Source: Mesodorylaimus sp. YZB2_4 (taxonomy: Eukaryota; Nematoda; Enoplea; Dorylaimida; Dorylaimidae). Taken from it: 64,000 bases of DNA. Made by a program: the position numbers and the translations under genes. The stretch lies in NCBI GenBank assembly GCA_030248295.1, contig JASANH010000850.1, forward strand, positions 62,001-126,000, read 5' to 3'. Of this stretch, positions 22,472 to 32,873 are shown one piece after another (the stretch's first letter is position 1; each line of letters opens with the position of its first letter). Under the pieces are notes generated by a model. That model was not told the origin of the DNA and did no database searches. It worked only from the letters and a program-made list of their open reading frames with translations.

Positions 22472-25400
22472 TCACACGAAGTACATGGCCAGTTTCAGCG
22501 ATTCGGCCACCGTGGCTCCAGCGATCAGTTCGTCTTCGGGTACGGCGCTGTGGTTGCTTCCGTTTCCACCGCTGTTGTTCGACATGGTCTCGTTGCCGAA
22601 GTCTCCCCTGCAAAGCTAGTCCTCGTAAAGCATGCGATGCCCCAGCTCGGTCCTACTCCTTACACTTTGTCCAGCAAGTGGTAGCGGGCGCGAGTGCAGG
22701 CCAGATCGGCGTAGTAGACGGGAGCCGGGATGCTGACCGAGCGAGCGCACCGGGCGTACATGTGGCACATGGCGTACGTGATCGATTGCAGTTGGTCCGA
22801 CGAGAACTTCGAGTCGTCGCACAACACGTGGTAGCGGGTCGGACGGCTGGTGCCCTGAAATCAGGCACTCGAGGAGCACGGGGTGACCCATACACATTGA
22901 TTACGTACCTGGATTCCAGCGTGGCTGCACAGGTAGAAGTCGAAGCACTCGGGGCTGCTGATGACGTTGTCGACGGTGGTGCCGGGAGGGATGTTGCGGC
23001 TGCGGCCGGTAGCGTCGCCCTCGTTGGCGCAGAACAGACGAGTGTGATGGCGTTTCTGGGTCACGATGAACGTGATCGGCGGCTTGTAGTCGGAACTCAG
23101 CGTCAGACAAGCTTCGCGCAGACCACGCAGTTCTTCGCGGATGACCTGGAACCAAAGGAAAGTTGCCATCTGTCGCCGATGAAGCTGTGGAATCTGCTAA
23201 CCTCCTTGAACTGCCCCTCGGCCACTCCGTCGCGGTAGACGATGATGCGAGCCGGTTTGGTCTTGGTCGTGTTGTAGAAGGAGACCAGTCGCTCGCGCAT
23301 GACGTCGACCAGGTAGACCAGGGCCTCGCGACGGTGCTTCTGCACTTTGATGGTGGCGGCGAAACGCATCGGAGTCAGATCCACGTTGCTGACCACCTGG
23401 AACAGAAAAGGAGGTTGGGAAAGGATGACCGAAACAGCGCACATCTTACAGCGGCAATGGACGGCGACCTCTTGTCCATTGGAGCCGGATGCGTCACGTC
23501 GACCCCCATGAACATCGTCGGCTGATCGACCACCACATTGCGGATCCTAAAAAACAAGGATCTATCGATAGAATGCAGGGGATCCCAAAGAGGCAAGGCC
23601 ACTTACGCATCGTCCACGAGCACCTTCGAGTTGATGCCGCCCATCTTCATGTTTAGCTTCAGGGCGAGGTTCTGCGCAGTCTGCATCTTCCCCTTCTGCG
23701 CCACGTCCAGCACGCTCTTCATCAGCACGACCTGAGTGATCACGCCCAACTGCACTTCGCCAACACGCTTGACCTCCGCTGCAGAAGAAACATTCAGTCT
23801 AATAGGAGCAAGGCTGGAGGAGACTTACAGTAGAACTGGGTGCTCTTCTGCGGCAGGATAGCCATGATCAGCTCGCACTCCTTGCCAGCAGCCTCCGCCT
23901 CTCGTTTCATTTTCGCGAACGCCGGCTCCACGTCGGCCACCATTTGCACGGCCTCAACGCGATCGGGCCATTCGGGGATGCGCATTCCGAGCTCGTTGCA
24001 GCACCTGGACAGCTTGCTGATGAACTGCCTGAAACGGGACGAGGATGCACGAAGATCGGGCACCTCGAATGCAAGCCGACTTACAGCACGATGGGATCGT
24101 CCTTGCGACGTCCAACAACAAGCAGACCGAAACCATTCACGGTGGCCGGAACGAAGAACTTCTGGCCGTCGAAGCGCCACACGCCTTCTCGGGGCATCAC
24201 GACCGATTCCTAGAACGGAAAGTCAGGGCGAGAGATCATATGGTCCAAAGGCAACTTACGCCAGCTCGGTTTCCCCCGCCGTACTGCAGCTTGGGTGGAG
24301 GCAAGATGCGGCCATCGAAGTCGACCAATCGCATGTCCACCTGGATTCCGAAGGCGTTCAGCCATGGGTCCTTGTCGAACTTGGCGTCGCGGGCCAGGCT
24401 CTGGATCTTGCGCATTCGCATCGGGGCATCAGAGGCCGCTTGCTGAAACGTGTAGATTTTAGTTTGCTTTCTAGGGAAAGCCGAAGCTAGACTCACCTTG
24501 ATCATGGTCGAGGTCTGCCGCTCGGTCAGTTTCTTCGTCACCTTCTGATTCTCCGCCAAGCAGCAGTGCTAAAAAAGAAAAACGTGACTCAGAGCAGAAC
24601 CAAATCGGAAAAAGCTTACCTCGATGGGGATGTAGGCGGTGCGGCGTTTCGATCCGACGTGCAGCACGGGAAACTTGGGGAACTGCAGCGGTCCGTAGCG
24701 TTCGGCGAAGTACTCGGCCACCGACTTGCGCTCGCCCGTCGATTCGTCCACTTCGAAGTAGAGGGAAACGGCCGAGCCAGGCACGCTGTTGACGCGGAAC
24801 TCGCGGACGGAACCCGGACGATGAGTGACACGAATGCGCAGGCCTGAAACAGATGGCTTTAGCTTAAACCGACTGGTCGTGTAGGCGCTCACCTTTGATC
24901 TCCTTCTCGAACACTTTGCGTTCGATGTCGCTCAGCTCGACACCCGCGTGCAGCTGCTTGCGATTGTAGCCTCCGCCCGAGACGGCATTCAGGATGTCGA
25001 TCAGGTAGTCGACCACGTTGACCGGCTTCACGAAGGCGCTGTGAGACACTGAAACGAGAAAATGAGAGTGGTACTCGCAAGAAAGAGCCAGTGACTTACC
25101 GTCCATGTTGACCATGGGCTTGTAGCCCTGAACGACGTGGGCCGAGGTGAACAGACCGTGCCAGATTTCGCGTCCGCCGCCCAGATCGACACCGAGTTCA
25201 TCCGGAATCTTGTACACGCTGTGACCGAACGGGTACCATTCCTTGGCTTGACTGAAAAAGAAAGAACAGATCCAAAGTGACCCATGCCCAACGAAGAGCC
25301 CACTTACTCGTACAAGATGGAGTTGGAGCGACCTTGGCGCAGGATGACGTCGATGGCTTGGATGGGGATCATGGAGCGATCCGTCAGGGCGGCCGTGTGC

Positions 25401-26421
25401 ACCGTGCGCAGATCGAGCACCACTGGACCGACGTTTTGGAACAGGACGGCCACTTGACTCGGCTTGTCTTCGCGGTTCAGCTGGATCTCGAACTCGAACT
25501 TGTACTGCAAGAAGACCAGTTGACCGAAGAAATACTGCAGAGAGCAGGGAGAACTGGCTTACCGTGGTGTTGTCGTTCGGGAACTTGAGCCGGTTCAGCG
25601 AGAAACACTGGCGCATGCCATCGAAGGCCACGGCGAATGGGCTCGGGAAGATGGCTGGATTGTCGGCCACCACACGCCAGAAGCACACGCGGTTCTCGTC
25701 ACTGAAACGAGACGCACCCTTACATCACGCACAGATCGAGGTCATGGGTACTTACCGAGTCAGCTTCAGGCGAGGGTGCGTGATTTCGATGTGGTATTGC
25801 GTCAGCGTGATCGATTTTCCGCCGGAGATCTTGACTTCGAAGTGATTGGCCAGCAGATGAATGCGGCGACCGACCATGCCGAAACTCGGGCGCTTGGCGA
25901 GTTCGGTCTGGAAGCGGAGTTTTTTGTCGAGATCAGAGCCCAGCCCCTCCCAGAAACATGAACTCGACTCACCAGTTCCATCTTCTTCAACTCTTTCTCG
26001 ATGTTCCGGTCGGGACTGATGCCGGAGGGCGATGAGCTGCTGACGCGACGCTCGCCATTCATTGACTTTCCGAACGAAGCATCGCCACCACCGCCGGGTT
26101 TCGAGTCACCTTTTTGAGCACCGATGACGCGACTTCCACGACCGCGACCAGGAAGACCAGCAGCCTTGCTCTTCACGCCATTCACGATCACTGAAAAAGC
26201 AAAATCGGCAAAAGTAACAGCTATGCAAAAGTTTGTGGGCTTACCTCGCTCGGAATTCAACGACGAATCGATTCCGTTCTTTTCTTCGCGTCGGCCAGGA
26301 GCCACCTGCTTCTCGATCCGACTACCGCGACCGGCGCCTCGACGCATACCTGAAAAGAAGAATTATCCAATTAGGTCGGGCGAAACAGAAGGCGGACCTT
26401 ACTTTGCACGAGGTCAGACAT
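22472..26421 (-). CDS. Argonaute protein (Ago clade), last catalytic residue Asp instead of His
   Basis: Nineteen exons, from a 19-nt first coding exon (26421-26403, MSDLVQ) to the last (22607-22472); about 989 residues. A Gly/Arg-rich start ([18 protein letters not shown]) leads into the N domain ([20 protein letters not shown]). Then PAZ ([20 protein letters not shown]), MID ([19 protein letters not shown]) and PIWI. PIWI residues visible: Asp in [12 protein letters not shown], the Glu of [12 protein letters not shown], Asp in [15 protein letters not shown], then [19 protein letters not shown], where animal Agos have YYAHL. So the tetrad reads D-E-D-D, not D-E-D-H. The C-terminus is MYFV rather than MYFA. 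Small-RNA loading residues ([20 protein letters not shown]) are kept. The protein should bind miRNA-type guides in the cytoplasm; whether it slices is open. My exon lengths sum one base off a multiple of three, so one boundary is wrong by a base. Confidence 0.95.
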
Positions 26422-27124
26422 TCGCACGACGAAACTGGGAAAACACAAGTATTCGAAAAAACGACGAAATTTGCGGAGGAAACTGAGACAACCACTCGCG
26501 ATCACTGCAGAAGTGAAATTGACGGGGTTAGAGGCATCTCATTTTCCGTAAACACGGCCAACCAATCAGAAAACGCCACGCTGCAACTTTAGAGCACTTC
26601 ACAGCGAAGTGCTGCTGTAAAGTGCCAAAATCATTGCTTCTGGTTCTACTGGCTATTATACCGTTCATAGAACTTTACACTTCAAGAATTGGAAGTGCAA
26701 GATCTCCCAAAAAAGAGCAGCAAAATTTCAGTAAAAGCGGATGCATCTTCTGTGTCTGCAAAAGACGAACAAGCGCAAGGCAAAATGTCCAGTGGAAGCT
26801 TGATGCACAATTTCCAAAAGAAAAGATTCTAAGATTCAATCAGGTCATATCAAACATTACTGAAGATACCTGCATTACAAATCCTCGTCAATGCATGTAT
26901 AGCACTCAGGCATGTGTATATACAGTACCTAAGTGCACCACAGATAGGTACTGTTTGATTTCTGTTCCCGTTAATAGGTGGGTGCCTCAAATCATAATGG
27001 TGTTCCTTTCAAATTTTCTTCTCTGCCGCGCACGGTCATCAACTGAGGCGGCTTGACAAAGGAGTTTTACTGTAGTTTTACAGATAGTACTGTGATTCGC
27101 CAACAAAAGACGACTCGCAAACGA
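26422..27124. other. Intergenic, upstream of Argonaute
   Basis: A plus-strand frame at 26622-27056 is open for 144 codons and begins with a hydrophobic run, but it has no ATG at its start and no recognisable domain. Shared 3'/5' flank of two minus-strand genes; I do not call a gene. Confidence 0.4.
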
Positions 27125-29620
27125 TCACTTTATACGAATGGGTGTGGAGTACAGACTACCTCTATCATAAAAGTACAAACGACGATCCAGGGGATTGTAA
27201 TCGAGCATAGTCATCGATCCGTTCGGGTTGAACCAAGGAGTGTCTATGACCATTTCATGATTGCTGTACAAATCGAATGCGAAGTTGATGGCGGCCTTTT
27301 CACCAGCGTGGTCTACTCCGTACAGTATACCACACATAATAAAGGTATTGGCCAGTGGTCGAATCGTGGACAGAACTTTTGTCGTATTCGGGCCTGTATC
27401 GAAGAAGAAGTCGATCCAGTTGAACGACTGCTGTTGAACCTTCTCGCTGATGTTGATGGCCCAAGTAGCCACCGTGTACAAGTCGTAAGCTTCCATCTTC
27501 TCTATTATCAAACGGTCCGTGTGCCCATTATCCAAGTACACTATCCACAATCCGTTCTCATCTACTGCAAAATCAACGAAATTGTGAGACAAGTTGTACA
27601 GGTAGGGCGATCGCTCGTCCTCGCGGCATGCAAAGAAGGCGTCTTCATTGCGAGTGTTGCGCTTTCGTGGGCAGTCTTTAAACGCGAGGTTTGGTAAGGG
27701 CTTGACAATCTGCAAGGAGAAAAGGGAGTCATCCTATCATCAAAGAATATTGTATGCATTATTTGGTCGTTTACCTGTCTGGTCGTATTCAAATCATAGC
27801 GCACTATATTGGGCGAATCATACTGATGGTAGTAGAGGCTACCATTGTAAACCACTGATCCAGAGCCTATGGCTAAGTAGTCCAAGTAGTACTTGATCAG
27901 CTTCTGATGATTTCTCAGATCCCTTTCATCCTTGTACTCTAACAGTTCTGGTGTGGCCAGCGTTTCCATCACCCACCTCTTTCCAACAAGAGCTGCCGTG
28001 GGTGGCAGGGCGTCTAACATCCACGAGCCTTGGGGCGTGAATGTGGCAGCATGCTGGTTAGGCTTGCCTACCCTTTCGAGCAAGCACCCTGAAAAGCGAT
28101 GAGTGAATGCCGGTTCGAGGAGATATGCAAGTAAGCCACACTTCGCCTGTTTGTGCCCAAGGTAGGGGGTCCAGTATATGGCTCGCTAGGTGTGGTTGGG
28201 GTAGATGATTCTGTAGTTGTACTTGCTGAAAGAGGAGAAAGAGCGTGAGAAGCAGTCAGCGGACACTGTGTACATACTAAACGTCAGTACCTTCGGTCGT
28301 AGTCTCTTCCTCAGTTGTTGCTGTTGATGTAGTGGACTCTGCGAACGAGAAAGAGAAGGCTGCTGGCCAAAGCCTGGTGAGTTACACAACTGCGACGAGG
28401 CATGCGCACTTACAGCTATAGTACAGTAACGCTTACCGGTTTAACTCCAGCGCGGGGAACATTATGGGCCTGCATGTACTGTGTGTATTTTGTGTGTCCC
28501 GTACCCTCGCGTATGTGCCAAAAATAGAGCTCTCTTCAGACACTACTCTCTTACCTGTCGTCGATGTTGTGGTCCATGTTGGTCGCCCAGTGGTTTGGGG
28601 TGGTGGTGTGATGTAAACGGGTACAGTCACTTCTTTGATGATGGGAGAGCCAGGTACATAGACTGTTTTTGTCACTTCTTTGATTATAATTTGAGGTGAT
28701 ACAGGGGGACCAGGAACGATTTTTGTGACTTCTTTGATCCGTATTTCAGGAGTGGATGGCGTGGGAATCCTTTTTATGACCAGATCAGGGAAAGAACAGT
28801 TGCAGATTCCTGCGGTGGCAGGCAGATTGAAAGAATTGACCAGCTAAGATCATAGATTCAAGTTCTTACCATCTTGCCCACTTTCGCCAATCGGACCTGC
28901 CTCGCCAATAAACCCTGGTAGACCCGGCGGTCCTGAACAACAGCGTTTTACCATCCCAAAGCAATCCAGTGGGACTTAATACGGACTTACCAACAATCCC
29001 TCGAATACCAGGTGGGCCTGGAGACCCTGGCGAACCAGTAACGCCTTTGGCTCCTATAATAATCTGTTCTGGCACAATCCAGACAAACTGTTTACAGTAG
29101 GAGGACGTACCTGGTGCACCACGCATTTTCTTTCCTTTTTCAGCGCAGTGCACATGCACTCGCCAACAAAACTGAGCAATTACAGTTTTCTGCCAAAAAT
29201 CCCTATGTTTGAAATTATCGTAATGCGCGTTACGACACTTACCTGGACCCTGGCATTTGGTCCCAACCACACCCATTCTTCCGTCAAAGGCAGCTCAGAA
29301 GGGTTTCTCCGAACGAGGCTTCTATTCTGGTACTGTTCACGCCTGACTCGCTCGACCCGATGATTCTTCCAATCGTATTTTAGCCACTGTCCCTCGGCTC
29401 CATCGTCGCCACCGTTCACTGGTCTCGGAGAAGACTTGAGTGTGGAAGGCAATGGTGGTAGGACTCTCGGACGGACAGCTCTGCGGCAGGGAGTTTTGGA
29501 AAGGTTCCTCGCTGTGATCAAAACATGAATGAAGAAGGCTCCAATAAGAATGAGCAAGCCAATCTGGATAGTATAGAGTAATTTGAGGTGAAATGCTGGA
29601 CGTAAGTTATTCTTCGACAT
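27125..29620 (-). CDS. Collagen-like olfactomedin membrane protein (gliomedin/UNC-122-like)
   Basis: About ten exons on the minus strand: 29620-29243, 29189-29111, a collagen exon about 29054-28991, a second about 28932-28871, 28809-28555, about 28339-28295, one near 28226, 28088-27775 and 27709-27125. The N-terminus MSKNNLRPAFHLKLLYT precedes one transmembrane helix (IQIGLLILIGAFFIHVLI), predicting type II topology. After a basic linker come about 15 Gly-X-Y triplets starting at MRGAP (GAKGVTGSPGSPGPPG, then GPPGLPGFIGEAGP). Then three copies of an IKEVT unit, a Thr-rich stem, and basic residues (TNRRR) before the OLF domain. OLF motifs: CLLERVGKPNQH, GSVVYNGSLYYH, FVDFAVDENGLWIVY, CGILYGVD and YFYDRGSLYS. 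Unlike the OLF protein at 5440-8982, it has collagen repeats. In nematodes UNC-122 acts at neuromuscular junctions; in vertebrates gliomedin clusters channels at nodes. The function here is inferred. Confidence 0.9.
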
Positions 29621-30279
29621 TGCACCCTAAGTTATGAAGACAGATATCAGTGTACAAGCAATGTCTTCTTCTTTTGAATGTCGTAGCGAAGAGCTGACAC
29701 CATTGGCGCGTCGGAAGAATGTCAACAGAGGTAGAGATAAAGGCCAATACTTGAGAAGGTGGCCTCTTTTCAAGTGCGACAAGCTTGGCAATTCACCTTT
29801 TTTGCATATGATGCTGGGGCTGTAGCTCGCCTCTCGGCGAAGTAGAGGCTGCGTGAAGGTTGATCAGCTAAAAAGCGCGAGCTCCTGACGGATATACCTT
29901 TGAACAAAGGGCATACTGCATGTATGTAGAGCACATTATGAATTACAAATACTTCTTAATTTAAAGTGGTGATAACTTTATAAAATACTCTAGAGCTACA
30001 AACACTTTCAAGGGCGTGGACTCGTAGTTATTTGGGCGTAACCTCTACATAGATCAACTGGACTGGAGCACTAGGCACCTCCCATGATGCTACGGTAGAT
30101 TACAGTATCTGTGCAGGGCTCGGTTCGGGTGCTATTTATTAACGAGGAGAATTGCAGTATCTTGAAGGATCAACTGATCAAGTCAGGACAACTCTTGTTC
30201 CGTGCTGCTGGAGAAAGTAGAAGTAACTACATTTACTGTACGTACTTTGACTTACACCCACCTTGATGGCACCGTAAAA
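29621..30279. other. Intergenic, nothing coding seen
   Basis: Lies between divergent genes (olfactomedin minus, permease plus). AT-rich with TACTGTA-type words near 30100 and 30235. No exon supported. Confidence 0.45.
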
Positions 30280-30418
30280 CCCAAAGTATAGTTCCATGCG
30301 ATGCGTCAAATAAGCTTGCGATGCGACGTTTTAGGCACCTTTTTACATTGTCAGTTGACCCAAAAGTGTCGCATCGCACGCTTATTTGACGCATCGCATC
30401 GAACTATACTTTGGGCTT
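30280..30418. mobile_element. Short MITE-like inverted-repeat element
   Basis: About 50 bp at the left end (CCCAAAGTATAGTTCCATGC onward to about 30329) are repeated in inverted orientation at 30368-30418 with only a few mismatches. Each arm also holds GCGATGCG repeats. The 38-bp centre is unique. Total length about 139 bp, no coding capacity, so a foldback or MITE-type non-autonomous element. It lies about 235 bp before the permease start codon and could affect its promoter. Confidence 0.65.
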
Positions 30419-30651
30419 AAGAGATCTGTTACAGTGTGCTATTGCAGAAAATCTGCGCCCGATTCTTCCCCTCTGTCTTCTCCCATGTGATCCTTACTCA
30501 GAATGACAGGTCTTTGATAAATGGCCCCTACAGGGTCGTCTGAACTGGTTCTGTCGCATGATCTTCCCGACACTGACTGTACTGAGGAGAGGTTGAAATA
30601 ACGGACTGTTATCCCCATGCCAGTGTTGTTCATAACTGACTGAATCCAAAA

Positions 30652-32451
30652 ATGGCGTGCGCTTCAAACTCGTCCAATAACAGCTTAGGACATGTATCCG
30701 ATCAAAATCAAGAATTCAATATCGACATTGCCAAGTGCTCAACTGGAGTCAGCTTGTTTCTGTTGGTCCTGCCTTTCGTCTTGTTCCATGTTAAGAGATT
30801 CCCAATCGGAGCTACTGGTGCTGTGTTGGTGGGTGCTACTTTGACCATATTAAGCCAGACCATTAGTCAGCACGAAGCGTATGAGGTTCTGGGGGCGCCA
30901 GCGAACGTCAGGACCGTATGCTTGCTATTGGGGATGATGATACTTGCTCAGTTCTTCGAGCGAGAGTTGCTGGCTGAAAGGCTACTCGCAAAGATTCTTA
31001 AAGAAGAAAGCACATTTGCTGTGTATCTTCTGGCAGTCACAAGTTTCGATTTCCTTCTTTCTGCTGTTCTCACAAACGATGTCGCTTGTGTGGCGCTGAC
31101 GCCCCTGATCCTAATCCATTGGTCGAACAGAAAAGGGCCGGAGTCGAGAAACGAGCTAAGTGTGCTGCTTCTGGGCATTGCTACTTCAGCCAATATTGGT
31201 AGCTCTTCGACCATATTTGGGAATCCGCAAATGGCTTTGATAGCATCGAAGACTTCCCACCCACTCTTCGACAAGAGTAGGTTGGACATGAGACGATGCA
31301 TTTTCTATTTGTGGCTACCGGCTGTCCTCTGTTTCTCAGTCAACTATGTCTTTTTGCTGGCATACTCTTATATGTTAAAATGGACTGAGGGGCGACGAAA
31401 AGAGAACCGAATTCCAGAAGGCGGAAGAAGTCAGAAAAATGTCGACTTGACGAAAGAACAGAAGCAAGATACCAGCACGGACTCTTCAAAGACAGCGGGT
31501 GAGTTAGAACCATTACCTCATGACCGGGCAACACCATCAAATCTAAAAAAGTTGAACCATATAGATCCTATTTTGGTCATCCCAGTAATGTCGCCTGTAC
31601 TCGCAGAAGAGAGTGATCACCACCAGTCGTTCCGTATCGATTGTCCTCCAGACAACTGGAAGAAGCCTTATCTGATGCGATCCATGAGCGCTATATCGTC
31701 CATTATTGCAGCGCGCAAGGACAAGCGGGAAGACGACGACTGGACACCCTCGAACTCAAAGATCTTCCATGCCATATTATGTCTCGGTCTATTGCTTATC
31801 GTGATCTTATTCCTTATCAGCAACGAGAAACTTTACTTCGACATGGGTAAATGTTTACTATCATTATTATCAGTGAATACATTTTTTCTTATGCAAGACG
31901 TCATTTAAGGTTTGGTACCCATGGGTGTTGCCATTATCGCCATATGGTCTGATGCCTTGATCAATACACGCTCGCCCCAATCAGTTTTGAGAAGGGTCGA
32001 TTGGTCAGTGCTGCTCATGTTCTTTGGCATGTTCATTTGGCTGTATGGTCTGAACAAGACCAATGCCCCACGCTATTTATGGAGTCGACTGCACGTCGCT
32101 GAGATAATGAAACCGAACAGTGCCATTCTGTCCTACCTGGTCTTCTACGCCTTCATTCTAATTTGCTCAAACATTTTTAGCAACGTGCCCTTGACTATAA
32201 TTGTTCTGGAACTTCTATTACCTTGTGTGAATCAGTTGGAACTGGTTTTATATTTGGCCTGGCTGTCTACCATTGCTGGAAATTTGACCTTGTTCGGCAG
32301 TGTGGCCAATTTAATAGTTGCTCAGAAGGCATTGACCACTGTTGGGTATCACTTGGGATTCTTCGAGTATTTGAGATATGGCTTCGTAACTACAGTCGTG
32401 TTGTCTGTATTAGGAATGGCTGTCATCTATGGATTGCTGCAGATTTCGTAG
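30652..32451 (+). CDS. Multi-pass ion-transporter-superfamily permease (ArsB/Lsi2-like)
   Basis: Two exons, 30652-31846 and 31910-32451, give 578 residues. There are roughly ten hydrophobic helices in two halves, split by a long hydrophilic, charged loop (about residues 245-385). The first half has RTVCLLLGMMILAQFFEREL, then LTNDVACVALTPLIL and TSANIGSSSTIFGNPQMALI. The second half has VDWSVLLMFFGMFIWLYGLN, SNVPLTIIVLEL and AGNLTLFGSVANLIVAQKA. The duplicated NDV/GNP and NVP/GSVAN signatures are those of the ion transporter superfamily, which includes bacterial ArsB, plant Lsi2 and animal OCA2. The wording of the motifs seems closer to ArsB/Lsi2 efflux proteins than to OCA2, so the substrate could be arsenite, silicate or an organic anion. 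A tandem pseudogene follows. The start ATG is the first in frame, close after an in-frame stop region. Confidence 0.8.
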
Positions 32452-32873
32452 CCAACTAATACATACAGTACCACTGCTATGTTCTGGTGTGCTGTGATCA
32501 ATGAAGCGAGATGAAAGTCTGTGTACAACCTCCAAGCCTCTTCTTGCCTAGTTTTTGACTTCCATGAGTGAAGAGTAGAAACCAATTATTTCTCTACGCC
32601 ACAACCCATTCCTGCCATATTATCTGCTGTACAGCAAGTTTTTCCACTTGCGCAGTCACCTTCCAAACGAATCATGTCGGCTTTTTGGTGGTCGAGTTAG
32701 ATAACTAGAGATAGGCTGCTAACAAAAAGACGACTGCGATAGCTGCTTCCCGCCTAGAACAGCTAGCTGTTCAGGGTTAGATAAGGCCCAAAAAGGTAAA
32801 TATAGCTTCTGTACAAAGTCTGTGTATGCATTAGCACATTTCGCTTGGCTCAATAAGTGCGGTTTCCGGAGAT
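32452..32873. other. Spacer between permease gene and its pseudogene
   Basis: About 420 bp without coding evidence; presumably the old promoter of the duplicate. Confidence 0.4.

Noticed and set aside
22396-24490. Long plus-strand open frames over the Argonaute gene
   Set aside because: They are antisense shadows of well-supported PIWI and MID exons.
26622-27056. Possible secreted protein of 144 residues
   Set aside because: Hydrophobic start but no ATG, no family match, and it lies in the flank between two minus-strand genes.
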